A stretch of 35,808 nt of DNA from a virus, in IMG/VR virus record IMGVR_UViG_3300025138_007237, positions 1 through 35,808 of that record; one strand, given 5' to 3'. Below the pieces are notes generated by a model. That model ran no database searches and was not told the DNA's origin. It saw only the letters and a list, made by a program, of their open reading frames with translations. Shown here in pieces: positions 14,979-26,900 of the stretch; the stretch's first letter is position 1, and each line of letters opens with the position of its first letter. The translations under genes were made by a program, and so were the position numbers.

Positions 14979-16443
14979 CCTTTAGTACACACTCAATCAA
15001 TTTTTCTTCTTCTTCCGTACTAGACTCTAATGCAATACCAACTAGTCCGCTACTTGCAATAGTTGATCCTATACCATCTTGCCAAGCATAAATTGCTTGT
15101 CCTTTTGATACAACACCGCTTACTCTTACAGGAACACGCCCTTTAAGTGCTACTGCCTGGCCGTCAAGTGCTGAATTCATTAAATATGCCGGTTCAGCTG
15201 ATATAACACCTATTACATGATCACTAACTTTGGCTGGTCTTGTTTCTGCTTCTCCACCAACTGCCATAATTGTACCTACTACATGCTCTTCAGCAGTAGT
15301 GTACATTTCTGCTAAGTCAGCATACCGTGCTTGAGTTGCAATACCTTGGAATAAATTTGCTGTTAAGTTACCTGATGCATCTCTTAATGCGGCTGTGTTA
15401 GCTGTAGCACTTGCATCAGGTGCGTAAACAGAACCACTTAATTTTAATGAACTTGCACTAGTTGCATTACCTTGGAATGATGTTGCATAAACGTTTGCCC
15501 ATACATTGCCGGATGCACCAATATTAAATGTATTTGTACTTGCAGGTGTCATGCCTAATGCTGTAAATGTTGCAGAATGTATTTCAGCCCCTGCCGCATT
15601 TGCCGCTTTTATTTTAATAATACTATTAGTACCAACTTGGTTTGATATTACGCCGTCGTTACCATTCTCAATTTTAATAACTAAGTCATTACTATCACCT
15701 ACTGAAAGTCCTGCATCAGCAAAACGTACAACATCAGTAAATGCTCCTGCTGAACTTAGTAAGTAATCACTTGCTAAATTTCCGCCTAATCTTAATGCAT
15801 TAGATGCTGTTCCCCAATAAACATGATCGCTACTTGTTACACCATTAGTTGATGCAATAGTATTAATCATAGTAAGGCCTTGTTTAACTACGTCAAATCC
15901 TGTAATAGCATTTGAAGGATCTGTACTATCAATAGTAAATGCAATACTACTAATAATATATACAACTTCATCATTAATTGTTGCGGCAATAACACTTCTA
16001 TTTATTGAAGTAGTATCTTTAACTGTTCTACTTCTCATCTGTGTAACACCACTACCTGTACTTTGAGGTCCTACTAAGATAAATGACGTACCGTCAAATG
16101 CATATAATTGATTGTTTCCGCTGTCCCACCAAAAATCACCTGAAGTTAAACTAGTTGGCTGTGTTGCTGAAACTTCTGCGCCACCTGTATTTTTAAATCT
16201 AGTACCGTTATAAAACTTTAATTTTTGTACTGCACTATCATACCATACTTGTCCTGAAACAGCTTTAGGCGGTTGTGATGTTCCACTAAAGTTTTCTAAT
16301 AAGAATAAAAAGTTCTCGTTTTGTATTTCACCATATCCAGCATAGTTTTTACCAACAAACCGCAAATCGGAAGTTGCATCAACTGTACCATCTTGCACTG
16401 TAGCTAATGTTGCGCCGCTGTATCTATTAATTGTGTATGCCAT
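14974..16443 (-). CDS. Tail fibre-like protein with shared N-terminal module, 489 aa
   Basis: Residues about 1-125 form a module repeated in the next two proteins: YTIN start, FVGKNYAGYGEIQNENF, QVWYDS....LKFYNG, then GDFWWDSGNNQLYAFDG. The middle is a beta-rich shaft containing phrases such as NTFNIGASGNVWANVYATSF. Residues about 375-489 carry a C-terminal domain common in T4-like marine phages: ARYADLAEMY, VGTIMAVGG, HVIGVISAEPAYLMN, ALKGRVPVRVSG. That domain resembles the conserved end domain of many fibre proteins (peptidase G2-like or chaperone-like in some). No Ser/Asp/Lys autoproteolysis site can be assigned by eye. GAGG lies 10 bases upstream of the ATG, and a late promoter motif lies 26 bases away. 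It likely forms part of the tail fibre or baseplate appendage. Confidence 0.82.
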   Translation of the reverse strand: MAYTINRYSGATLATVQDGTVDATSDLRFVGKNYAGYGEIQNENFLFLLENFSGTSQPPKAVSGQVWYDSAVQKLKFYNGTRFKNTGGAEVSATQPTSLTSGDFWWDSGNNQLYAFDGTSFILVGPQSTGSGVTQMRSRTVKDTTSINRSVIAATINDEVVYIISSIAFTIDSTDPSNAITGFDVVKQGLTMINTIASTNGVTSSDHVYWGTASNALRLGGNLASDYLLSSAGAFTDVVRFADAGLSVGDSNDLVIKIENGNDGVISNQVGTNSIIKIKAANAAGAEIHSATFTALGMTPASTNTFNIGASGNVWANVYATSFQGNATSASSLKLSGSVYAPDASATANTAALRDASGNLTANLFQGIATQARYADLAEMYTTAEEHVVGTIMAVGGEAETRPAKVSDHVIGVISAEPAYLMNSALDGQAVALKGRVPVRVSGVVSKGQAIYAWQDGIGSTIASSGLVGIALESSTEEEEKLIECVLKV

Positions 16444-16469
16444 ATGTTTTGTACCTCGTTATGTTTATA

Positions 16470-16477
16470 TATTTATC
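16470..16477 (-). promoter_or_regulatory. T4-type late promoter variant, GATAAATA
   Basis: GATAAATA on the minus strand lies 26 bases upstream of the ATG at 16443, just after the stop of the 604-aa gene. It fits NATAAATA, the form I recall for late promoters in marine T4-like phages, and differs from the T4 consensus only at the first base. Confidence 0.58.
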
Positions 16478-16478
16478 G

Positions 16479-18293
16479 TTACACGCTACTACTTAGGTTT
16501 TGATCAAATGTCCAGCTTCCGCTTGATGTGATAAACTGTTTCAAACTTCTTGATACACTAACAGATACTGAACCAGTTGCGTTGGTAAATCCAATATCTT
16601 GTAATACTGACTGATTTTGTGTTCCATTAGCATCAACAGCAATAAAGGATTTAGTCAATACTGCTGTTATATCAATACCTGTTACTGATGCACCTCCAAG
16701 TGTTGTACAGTGTATTCTAGCTGTAGTTCCGTTAGACACACCTGATGCTGGAACTAGATCATTAATAACTAATGCAATTTGAGAATCATTTAGTCCTGTA
16801 ATATCCATGCTAAAGGAAATAGCCGCGCCGGCAATTTGCTGGTCGACATATAATTTATTTGTAACATCTGCGTTAGCTGTAGGAGCGCCTACTCCTGTAA
16901 TTTTTTTACTATTACCAATAGTAATAGTATCAGCACTATTAATTGTTAGTCCTAGTGCTGAAGTTGTAATTGTTGCCGCATTAATATTTAAGTTGTCAAC
17001 TTGTAATGCACCCAATGTACCAATAGTAGTTAAACCAGTTGCAGTAGTTACCGTATTAGCTAATGTTGTTGCTGATAATAAGTCAGCACCATTAAGTTTA
17101 TACGCTTTTCCTGTTGGAATATCAATATGCTCAGATGATGTCCAGGCTTTATTTGCATTTATCCATGTAAACTTTTTGTCATTACCTGTAACTCTAACCA
17201 CTATTCCTGCATCGTTTACACCAGAATCGTTTAATAATGTACTATCATTCGTGATAGCAAGTTCTATTTGTTTATCCTCTACTCTTAGTGTTGAAACATC
17301 AATGCTTGCACTGGCACCTTCAACAATTAAATTGCCAGTTACACGCATATCGCCAGTAACGTCTAATGTATGCAACGGAGTATCTTGGAATATACCAATA
17401 CGCTTAGTTGATGCATCAATATGTAACGCATCAATAACCTGTGAGCCAGCCGCAGAGCTTGTAACTTTAATAATGTAATCATCATCAATTCTAGCATTTT
17501 CTGTAACAAAACTGTTACCGACAACTTTCATAATTTGGTTAGCATTTGCTCCAACTGTTATACCGTTTGAATTTAATACTTGTAACGCCCCAGTTGTTGT
17601 TCCATCTGCAACTGCTGATAAAAAGCTATCTGCACTAACTGATGTGCCATCTGCTTTAATTAAATTTAATGCTTTGTCTGCTACCCCCTGCAATGTAAAT
17701 CCTGTTGCAGAGTTTGTATCAATTACGTTAATACCTTTTTTAACATCTCCTGTAAATCCAGGAATAGCAGTACCAGGAGTAAATGTAATATTACTCATAA
17801 TTGCCATTAGTGTGCCACCAATATATAAATCAGCACATGTTCTAGTTCTACTTTGAACATCTAGTCTAGAAACTATCTCAAAACCTGACTTACCTTGAAT
17901 AGACGAATATAACGGTCCTGCTAATACCGGATTATCTGCTCCATCAAAAAAGTACATTTGGTCAGTATTATTATTAATCCATAAATCTCCAGCAACCATT
18001 GTAGGTTGTGAAGATTGTACAAATGGTCCTCCAACTGCCTTAAATTGTGTTCCATTATAAACTTTTAATCTAGCATCTGATGTATCCCACCACACTTGTC
18101 CTTGTATAGGATTTAACGGACTTGTTGAATTTGAAAAACTTTCTAATAGCTTTATATAATTTTCGTTTAAAAATTCTCCAAATCCTGAGTAGTTTCTTCC
18201 TACTAATGTAAGTGACGTTGTAGCTGTATCAATTGACCCATCTATCAAATCTACAAGCAATGTTCCGTCTGTTTTGTTTAATTTATAACTCAT
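16479..18293 (-). CDS. Tail fibre-like protein with shared N-terminal module, 604 aa
   Basis: The ATG at 18293 overlaps the collar gene stop by 4 bp (ATGA) and has GAGGAAG upstream. Residues about 1-130 repeat the fibre N-terminal module (LVGRNYSGFGEFLNENY, GQVWWDTSDARLKVYNGTQF, GDLWINNNTDQMYFFDG). The middle contains a shaft with LHTLDVTGDMRVTGNLIVEG (near 305-325), a phrase typical of phage fibre shafts, and LSATTLANTVTTATGLTTIG. The last 110 residues (SFSMDITGLNDSQIAL onwards) form a beta-rich, Cys-poor tip domain unlike the ends of its two paralogues. This shows a common base with exchangeable tips, a pattern expected for receptor-binding fibres. The receptor is unknown. Confidence 0.82.
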   Translation of the reverse strand: MSYKLNKTDGTLLVDLIDGSIDTATTSLTLVGRNYSGFGEFLNENYIKLLESFSNSTSPLNPIQGQVWWDTSDARLKVYNGTQFKAVGGPFVQSSQPTMVAGDLWINNNTDQMYFFDGADNPVLAGPLYSSIQGKSGFEIVSRLDVQSRTRTCADLYIGGTLMAIMSNITFTPGTAIPGFTGDVKKGINVIDTNSATGFTLQGVADKALNLIKADGTSVSADSFLSAVADGTTTGALQVLNSNGITVGANANQIMKVVGNSFVTENARIDDDYIIKVTSSAAGSQVIDALHIDASTKRIGIFQDTPLHTLDVTGDMRVTGNLIVEGASASIDVSTLRVEDKQIELAITNDSTLLNDSGVNDAGIVVRVTGNDKKFTWINANKAWTSSEHIDIPTGKAYKLNGADLLSATTLANTVTTATGLTTIGTLGALQVDNLNINAATITTSALGLTINSADTITIGNSKKITGVGAPTANADVTNKLYVDQQIAGAAISFSMDITGLNDSQIALVINDLVPASGVSNGTTARIHCTTLGGASVTGIDITAVLTKSFIAVDANGTQNQSVLQDIGFTNATGSVSVSVSRSLKQFITSSGSWTFDQNLSSSV

Positions 18294-20335
18294 GTTACTT
18301 CCTCACCAGCATAGATAATATAATTAACGGACATAAAAGGATTCATTGTATCTAATGCTTGTCCTGTTGTACCTGAAACTCCACCACTTGTAGAAACAGC
18401 TTGCCCTTGCCCTGATCCTGTTGGAGCATCAAAAACAATAGACGAAGCAGGCGACTCTGCACCTTTTGCCGCATCTAAAATTGCATAAAATTGCGTTCCT
18501 TCAACAACTAAATCATGTTCATGTTCAGGTAAATTATTAAGTCCTATAGTTACATTCTCAGTACCACCTGTATTACCAATTTCAGAACCTTTTAGTCCTG
18601 TAACTCTTCCAGCGGCACTACCGCCCATATTATCTAAACCAATTGGTCCTCTACCTCTTAAGTCAGGTAATGCAAATTTTAGAACTCCGCCGTCACTTAA
18701 TAAATTTGCTTGTTTGTAATCAAACCCAATTAATACAAATAAGTCCGGCCATTGTGATTGAAGTATTTCACTACCGTCACATAATAACCATCCTGGATAC
18801 TTTGCTGTATCTGGAACTGTTCTACCAGTATATGGCATTATGACACCTGGTGGATTAGTTGGTACACTTGCTAATAGAGCACCTCTACTTACCCTATAAA
18901 GGCCAGTTGTTCCAGTTGTTCTGTTTAATAAGAATTCGTCTTCTCTAACTGTATTTGGTGTACTTGTTTTATTACTAATAAATGCGTTTGAAACTGACGT
19001 TGTAAATACTTTTGTGCTTCCGCCTGTTTGACCATCAAATACTAATTGGTTAGCTACTACTTCTCCTGTTATTTGAAAGTTTGTACTACTTGCTAATTTA
19101 TCTGCACTACCTGCTCTACCACTAACTGTACCAGTTACATTTCCTAATAAATTACCATTAAACGTAGTTGCATATATTCCTAAGTATTTGTTAGCTGAGT
19201 TACCAATATTCCTCACGTTTGGTGAGTCTGGTGCTATATTTTGGGTAGTTAAAATTCCGTCAATATCAAATGATCCGCCTACATTTAAATTTCCTGCAAT
19301 TCCTGCGCCGCCTGCAACTACTAAAGCACCGTTACCAAAATTTGTACTAGATGTTGTTCCATCTACAAATAAGTTTCCGCTTAATTTAATATTACCTGTT
19401 ACGTCTAACTTTTCACTTGGAGCTGTGTTGCTTATACCAATATTAGTTGTTGAATCAATACGCATTGCTGTTTGTGTTGTACCAGCATTATTAACTCTGA
19501 TATCGATATTACTTCCACTAGTGTTATGTGTAATAACACCTGCTTCGCCCTCAACTTCAATAGCAAGTTGGTTACCTGTTCCTAATAATAGTCCTGAATC
19601 ATTTTTAATCTTAATTTGATGATTTGTTGTACTTACTGCATCGCCTCTTAAAAAGTTTACTGCCGCAACATTTGTGGTTCCTACTAGTAAATTTTCTGCA
19701 ACTGTTGATGGTCCTACAAATTTAGGAGCACCATCTCCTGTAATATTAGTAGTACTTAAATTAATACCCGGACTTATAGTAGTAAACCCGTTAATAGTTG
19801 CTTTAGGAGTAAAACTATCTGCTGAAATAATTGCTACTGGTTTTGCCGAAACTTCTACTTGTACTGTATTATATGTAACATTATCTTGACCTACAATTTC
19901 AACTGGTTGAGCACCTGTTGTAAGCCCTCCTGAAAACTCAGGACCTATTAGTACCCATCCTGATCCAGTAAATAAATATAATTGTTGATTATCAGTATCA
20001 ACCCACAGATCACCAACAACACTACTTGATGCCTCAGGCTGTGTTAATGCTTTCTTTAAACCACCCGATGCTACCCAGTTTGTTGCATCGTATACTTTTA
20101 ATTGTTCACTACCAGGAGTATTATCGTACCAAATTTGTCCTTCAATAGGGTTACTTGGAGCAGAATTCTTTGCAAAATTTTCTAATAAGTGTAAAAAGTT
20201 TTCGTTAATTGCAGTACCATACGCTGTAGTACTTCTTCCTGGAAAACTTAAACTAGTTTGGACATTTAAGGTATTATCCTCAACAGTAATGCTTCCTTTA
20301 TTTGATACATCTGTAAAATTAATAGTATATGGCAT
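18290..20335 (-). CDS. Tail fibre protein with phage tail collar domain, 681 aa
   Basis: The N-terminal 135 residues are the fibre module shared with the two genes downstream (INENFLHLLENF, GQIWYDNTPGSEQLKVYD, GDLWVDTDNQQLYLF). A shaft follows, with SEKLDVTGNIKLSGNLFVDG near 308-327 and repeated GNLNVGG-type strands. Residues about 495-600 match the phage tail collar domain: PPGVIMPYTG, YPGWLLCDGSEI, FALPDLRGRGPIG. The C-terminus has LPEHEHD (near 600) and ends MNPFMSVNYIIYAGEE, both hallmarks of collar-domain fibres such as T4 gp12-like proteins. The His pair in HEH is a possible metal site. It follows the 201-aa structural gene with a 3-bp gap and probably shares its late transcript. This is the most secure fibre assignment in the window. 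Confidence 0.9.
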   Translation of the reverse strand: MPYTINFTDVSNKGSITVEDNTLNVQTSLSFPGRSTTAYGTAINENFLHLLENFAKNSAPSNPIEGQIWYDNTPGSEQLKVYDATNWVASGGLKKALTQPEASSSVVGDLWVDTDNQQLYLFTGSGWVLIGPEFSGGLTTGAQPVEIVGQDNVTYNTVQVEVSAKPVAIISADSFTPKATINGFTTISPGINLSTTNITGDGAPKFVGPSTVAENLLVGTTNVAAVNFLRGDAVSTTNHQIKIKNDSGLLLGTGNQLAIEVEGEAGVITHNTSGSNIDIRVNNAGTTQTAMRIDSTTNIGISNTAPSEKLDVTGNIKLSGNLFVDGTTSSTNFGNGALVVAGGAGIAGNLNVGGSFDIDGILTTQNIAPDSPNVRNIGNSANKYLGIYATTFNGNLLGNVTGTVSGRAGSADKLASSTNFQITGEVVANQLVFDGQTGGSTKVFTTSVSNAFISNKTSTPNTVREDEFLLNRTTGTTGLYRVSRGALLASVPTNPPGVIMPYTGRTVPDTAKYPGWLLCDGSEILQSQWPDLFVLIGFDYKQANLLSDGGVLKFALPDLRGRGPIGLDNMGGSAAGRVTGLKGSEIGNTGGTENVTIGLNNLPEHEHDLVVEGTQFYAILDAAKGAESPASSIVFDAPTGSGQGQAVSTSGGVSGTTGQALDTMNPFMSVNYIIYAGEEVT

Positions 20336-20338
20336 TTA

Positions 20339-20944
20339 TTACGCTCCTGACAAACTCTGTACACGCACAGTATAATCTATTTGTATGAGTCTATTCAAAG
20401 ATTTTTGTACTGGATGGAAAATTACATGAGTAATTAGTTTACCTGTTCCTCCTGGATCATAGCTTTTTAATCCTAACTCGTCAAATACATATGTGCTAGT
20501 TGCATCTGTAGCAGTATCAAATGCGTCTTGGCCTGCAGGTTCGCCATAATCTAATAAGCATGTTACAACAATATCGGTATAATTAGTACCACTTACGTGC
20601 CTTGTTTCTAGTTTATTTCTAACAGGGTCAGTATTGTTTGTGCTTAGATCATCAACAACCTTAGTAAAAGTTTGGTTATATAAGCTGGCATTTGTTCCAG
20701 TACTATTGGGCGTTAAATATGTAATAATACCTGTAGGATCTACACTAGTACCTCCATTACCAAAGCTCATTTCGTAAATGGGGCCTTTACCTGCGTTAGC
20801 TAAACTTTCAGCAAGTGCAATGCTCATATTTTCATAATGAATAGCATTACGCTTATCAATATAAATTTCGCCATTGCTAGGGTCAAATATCTTAATATGC
20901 CCTGTTATTGCTACTCCTGATTTATCATTTAATTTATCTGTCAT
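20339..20944 (-). CDS. Putative virion structural protein, 201 aa
   Basis: The ATG at 20944 is preferred; a GTG four codons earlier (20956) is the alternative. The ribosome binding site is weak (GAG seven bases upstream of the ATG). A late promoter motif lies 21 bases upstream, over the end of the giant gene. The sequence has a Gly/Asp-rich N-terminal half (GHIKIFDPSNGEIY, YEMSFGNGG) and beta-type C-terminal strands (THVIFHPVQKSLNRLIQIDYTVRV), without catalytic motifs or membrane segments. The length and position, between a giant tail protein and a collar fibre, fit a baseplate or fibre-connector subunit. I cannot name a specific T4 homologue. Confidence 0.72.
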   Translation of the reverse strand: MTDKLNDKSGVAITGHIKIFDPSNGEIYIDKRNAIHYENMSIALAESLANAGKGPIYEMSFGNGGTSVDPTGIITYLTPNSTGTNASLYNQTFTKVVDDLSTNNTDPVRNKLETRHVSGTNYTDIVVTCLLDYGEPAGQDAFDTATDATSTYVFDELGLKSYDPGGTGKLITHVIFHPVQKSLNRLIQIDYTVRVQSLSGA

Positions 20945-20965
20945 TTTGTTTCTCACTGCTATGTG

Positions 20966-20973
20966 TATTTATT
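20966..20973 (-). promoter_or_regulatory. T4-type late promoter variant, AATAAATA
   Basis: AATAAATA on the minus strand lies 21 bases upstream of the ATG at 20944 and overlaps the stop region of the giant gene. It matches NATAAATA. Placement at a third start in the virion gene region makes chance less likely, although the sequence is AT-rich. Confidence 0.5.
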
Positions 20974-23900
20974 TGACTAGCTCGGTTACTTTCGTTCTAA
21001 TAAACCTCGCAATGTCATTTTCTTGTCTACTTAGGCTAGTTCCAGGATCTGTCCAGAGTTTACCTTTTTTACGCACTATAATAATCTTCTGATTCTCTAA
21101 CGGAGCAGTAGTAAGTGTTAAAGTACTAGTAGTACCATCTATACTAAACTCTGCCACACTAGTTGCATCACCTTCCGGACTGTCTAAGTCAGTAGCCGGA
21201 TTAAAGATTGATATAGCGTTCTTCCTCATACGCTTACCTGCAACAAATACTTCAAATTCATTTATACTTTTTGGTATAAAGTCTAGTTCGTAAGCAGTTG
21301 ATGTTCCGTCTGCTGTAAGTACTTGTGTAAGTGTTTCATCCATATAAGGAATATTTTGTCCAATACTCTGTTCTGTTACTGAGGATCCTGCTGGATAGGT
21401 TGTTTTAACTCCTGTACCTAACGTTCCTCTACGTATTTGTCTTAAAGTATTATTTTGTTTCACAAAGTATTCAATTCTTTCTCCATCAATAAACACTACT
21501 CCTGGTATTTTTGACGTTTTGTTAGGCGTTGGCAATTGACTTGCATCTAATAAATGTATTTTTAGATCTGACCAGTTAAGAGCCTGTGCTAACATATACT
21601 TATTCGAATCGTCCATACGCTTATAGTGAGTTCGGTTTAACATATCTTTAAACTGTCTAAATCCAAACTTTTGTAATGTTGGAGGAGCCGTAAAATGTAT
21701 TAACTCAACTGTATCATTAACACTAATTGGTTTTGTTATTTTAATATGGTTTTTATCTTCAGTAACATAATAATCTATTACTGATGTTAGCTGTACTCCA
21801 TTTAATACTACCCATACATATTTTGAATTATTAACTGGTTTACGTAACTTCACAAATCCGTTAGTTAATAGTGTATATTCTTGGAAATCTACTGTACCTT
21901 CTGATATTGAAGTTCTAGTAATAACATTATACTTAATACGCTCTATATCTTGGATATCGTGATTACTAAATGTAATTACTTCAACTGTTGCATCAAGAGC
22001 TGGAGCATTATCAAAATAGATTACTCCGGGAGTTGAGATAAACTTAGTTGAACTATCTGGTCCTGCTTCGATACCTACATACCCAAATGCATATTCGCCG
22101 TCTACTACTAAAAATATATCAAGTACTTGTCCTGCTGTTGATACACTAGGTACCATGTTAACTATATTACTAGATGAATCCCATTTATATTGAATGTTCC
22201 TTACCAACTTAATGCCATCTAAATAAACTTCAATATCTTCACCTCTAATGGTGTTAAGTCCTAATTGCCAGTTTTGTAATTGATATTGCAAAGAGCTTGT
22301 TATAATGTGTCTATCACTATATCCTGAATTTAATATAACTCCGTTAACTTTAACTATTGTTTGATTTGCAACAGGTGTGCTTCCTATTGGTGCTGTAGCC
22401 AACGTATAAGTTTTTGTACTTCCATCTGCTGTAAATGTTTGCGATGCAACTTGACTGAAATTTGTTCCTGTTGCATAAAATAATCCATAATCAATAACTG
22501 CATCTAGTGCAGGTGCTGTGTTAAATCTAATACCTGCATAGCCTTTATCAACTCCATAACTATCGCCTGCGGAGAAAATAGTGACTGACTGTGCAACTCC
22601 GTTAATATTAACAAAGTTTGTCATATTAGCTTGCCATTCTACATTAGTAATAAACTCTACTGAACTTCCATCACCTGTAAACTTATTAATATCCAGGATC
22701 TTCTGTCCTGCTTCTCCCAAAACTATTATATTCAGTAGTTTTCCTGTTACAGGCGCTGTTGTAAATGTAACAGTATTAGTTGTATAATTTATAGTATATG
22801 AACTTGGTGAAACTTTAGTATTATCAAGTCTTACAAATACTGCATCAGCTGAATTAGGATGTCCTCCTAAACTAAATGTATCTTTAGTACCATCAGTAAA
22901 ATATACATCACTATAAATTGTACTACCGCCATCAACTGCACGATGTACTACTTTTAAATCCATAGTATCTAATATTTGCCCAGTAACTAACTCTTCCGGA
23001 CCTTTGCTAGTAGTCGGTGTAACAAACAGGTCACCATCTACTACTATTTCAGAAGCCGCTATACCCCTAGCTGTATCATATAAAGTGGTGCCGCCATCAA
23101 GTAGTGTATCATAAGATGTAACATCAGGTTTAAAACTACCGTCACTAGTTGTTTTTCTTATTATAAACGTATCATCATTATTTGCAATAATTCCTAAATC
23201 TTGTAAATTTAATTCAGTTTGACCTGCACCTGTAATACTAAGCATCTTAGCATTTGGATTTGTTGCTTCACTTGAATCATTATAATAAGGATCATCAATT
23301 CTTACATTATTTTTATAAACGTTATAAGTAACTCCCGTTTGTAAAGCCGGTGACCATGTTAGTGTTGATGTTGACCCGTCTAATTGGAATATTATATCTT
23401 CATATGTATTATCATAAGTGTCAAATGTTTCTGTAAAGAACGGATCAGTATCCCAACCTGCACTACCTTCAAACCCAAAACTCTTAATTTCAACTCCGCC
23501 GTAATCAATACCTTCCATTAACTGCGAAATATCTTTACCTATCATACCCGTAGTAGGATTATAAAGTAAATTAATTCTATCCTGTGCATCTAGTAAGTTT
23601 GCATCTTTACTATATGTAACAGTTATTGCCGCTCCTGCTTTAGGCGGCGTAGTAAAATTAATTTGACCAATTTCTCTGTCATATCCTTTAGTAACGTCTT
23701 TAATATTTGTAAATGTATATTCACTTCTTAGTAACTCAATACCTGTTACAACTATTGTTGTATTTGTATTTTTTCTATCCATTGGCCATTTTAAATTGTA
23801 TCTAAATTGAGTTCCGGTTCCTGTGAATGTCTCTGTTGTAGCAAGTGTGGTAATATGATAATTTCCGCTAACTCTATCAAACTTAAATTTAACTGTAGTA

Positions 23901-26900
23901 CCTCTAGCTGTACCGTTTCCTAGAATAGCGGTTGCTCTACCAATCGTTCCTGTATCACTTAATCCGCCATCAAGTATAACTGTAGGAGCACTTAGATAAC
24001 CTTTACCAGAAGTTAGTACTTCAATTTTACTTAATTTTCCGTTATTTAGATAAGCCTTTGCTGTTGCACCTGAGCCGCTGTTACCCTCAAATTTAATTAC
24101 CGGTGGCAGGTTGTATAAAGTTCCTGTATGCCCAATTTCAACACTCTTAATTTCATATCCTACGTTTTCAAACCAATGTTTATCTGGATAGGATGTTACA
24201 TCACGTTGTCCAAAAATTACTTCATTAGCTACCTTAGCTGTTGATGCTTCGATTCTTGTTGTTTCTAAACTATACTTAGGAGGTAAATCAAAGTCTGATA
24301 CTGTAGTATTAGTTGGATCTACTTTTTCATATGAACTTACATATTCTCTAACTTTTGTCTTATAAGGCTTAACTTCATTAATGTATGTTTGATAACTTTC
24401 TAAGTTATCATTTTTAAATGTAACCTTTTGTGCTAACTCTCCTAAATTATGCTGTGCTTTAACAAAACTTGATTTAAATGCCCAATCAATATTTGGTTGT
24501 TCGCTAAATGCATATCTAATACTTGATAAGAATAATTTATTATATTCAACTTCTAGATTGTCAACAAAGATCTTATCTCTTAACGTTTCTAAAATTATTC
24601 TAGATTCAGTTACAGGCTGTGCATCAAAAAATACGGTATCGTAATTATTACTATCGAATCCTACTTTACTTTTTCCTACGTTATATAATGTCTCAGTAAA
24701 CATAATAGTCGCATCTTGCTTACCCACTGTTTTATAATTTACTGTATAGTCGTCTGTAACTGTATTATTAATTTTTTCTAATAATAACCATCCACCTGAT
24801 CCGATATTTGAAATCTTTACTATATCTCCTACATTATTGTTTAATCCTGATAGCAAATAACTTGCTGAAATTAAATCTGAAACTTGTGTAAAACTATTAT
24901 ATCCAGGAGCATACCAGTCTACATAATTCCAATAAAGATTTGTATCATATCTCTGACTTACACTCCTTACCCACTTAGTTCCTATAAGCTCATATATGCT
25001 CCATTTATTAGATACATTTGAGTCTGAACTAACTAGTGCTGAGAAAGGTCTAACCGTAAGTATAGTATTTGCATCGTATCCAGTACCTGCATTAAGAATA
25101 TTTACTGTAGCAATTTGTCCAAGTTCGTTTAGTGTGCATTCTATTTGTGCATCTTCACCTATGCCAGTAACTGTAATTTTTGGACCTTTTCTAGTACCAC
25201 TAGTGTAGGTAGAATCTATATAACCTCTGCCGGCATCTGTTATTAATATTTGAGTTATTGAGCCGTCTATCACTGTAGGTGTTAGTGTAGGAGTCTTTTT
25301 ATTTCCTATTCCGACAAATGCTACATCTTCCATTGTATCAGCTACTACATCATATAGTTGTGTACTAGTACTTGGTGCTGGATCACTTTTAACTAAGTTA
25401 CTAATATCAAACTCGTCAACGATTATATTCTTTTTTAGTACATCATTAGCTCTTTCAATAACTTGCTTTAACGCTTCTGCTTTGTTTATAAACAATCCTT
25501 GTCTAGGTCTATCCTGTATTCCGTATTTTAATTTAACACTTAATGCAGGATCAGGTACTAACCTGTCTTTAACATCATATCCAATTAAACTATCAAACCA
25601 CTTACGTTCAATATCTCTATTCGGTTTACTATTTGCAACACCTTGTGCAATCATTTGATATTCATTATGTATATTTTGATTTTTATTAGTAGTTGTCCAA
25701 TAGCGTATATTTAAAGCTATATTCTTATCTTCCATTAAAGGTGCTACATTATATAATGCAAGTCTATCTTTAGACATAAGTGCGGCAAATTTATATCCCG
25801 AACCTGCAGGATCTTTAATAAGTTGTTGTACAGCACTTGCACTTAAATTTCTAAAATCTACATTTGGTGTAGTTTTCTTATTCAATGTCCAAAAATAATA
25901 TTTTGTTGATGTTGAATTAGAAATCTTATCCCAAACTAATTGCTGACTATAAGCGGTATCACCATATTTTGATAATCCACTTATTCCTTGTGCTATACCT
26001 TCCTCAGTATCTGCTAAAGTGTCCCATTCACTTGGAAGTACATCTGACTCAACCCATTCCCATATTGCTATATCTGTTCCTGGAAATACTTCTGACCAAA
26101 AATTAGTTTGATATGTTATATCATTTTGATAATAATTGTAATACTTTACTGCACTTAGATCCCACCATAATTTACCAACTGTATCGCTTGTCCATCCGCC
26201 ATATGTGTCTACTACAACACTTGCATCTCCTATATTATAGGATGCAGGATCATAATATGTTTTAAAACTTAATTCTTGTTCTGCCGGTCCTGGAATTTTT
26301 CCTTGTACAGGATCAATTAAATCAATATCAGAAACAAGTGTATTAGTTTTTGTATTATATATAAATGCACCTTTAATATTAGATAAGTCAACCTGATCAA
26401 GTGGACTTCTATGTGTAACCCATGCAGTAGTACCAAGAAGTTTTCTATAATCAACTACCATACCTTGGTACGTATTATAATCTGTCATATGAGGCATACT
26501 AGCATAAACATGATTATTGCTTACTAATATATTTTTACCAAACATCATAGAATCTGAATCATCAAACATAAATTCTTCAGCGTATACTAACGTTTCGTTA
26601 ATTCTTTCGTAAGTGTAAATGACTCCACTATCCATCATTACTGTTTTAAACTTAGTAAATTTATTATCAAAGTAAGTAGTGTCTGAGTCGTATGTTGTTG
26701 GTTTATCGATATTACCTTGTAAAGATGTAATAGCTAAAACATTTCCATCAAATCCTAAAGCAGTACCAAACTGTTCAGCGACTTCATTATTGTGGCTAGT
26801 TAGCGTTTGAGATAATGCAAATGTTCCTGCTGTTTGCTTATAGATATAAACTTTACCTTGAGTACTTGCAACTGAACTATTATAAGGCTCTCCTATAGCA

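Noticed and set aside
16807-17478. 223-residue open frame on the plus strand
   Set aside because: It is antisense to the 604-aa fibre gene, has low-complexity hydrophobic composition (Val/Ile/Leu/Ser/Pro) typical of shadow frames, and no gene-like context.
14974-20335. Diversity-generating retroelement acting on the fibre tips
   Set aside because: No reverse transcriptase gene or template/variable repeat pair was seen; the repeated parts are the conserved N-terminal modules, not the tips.
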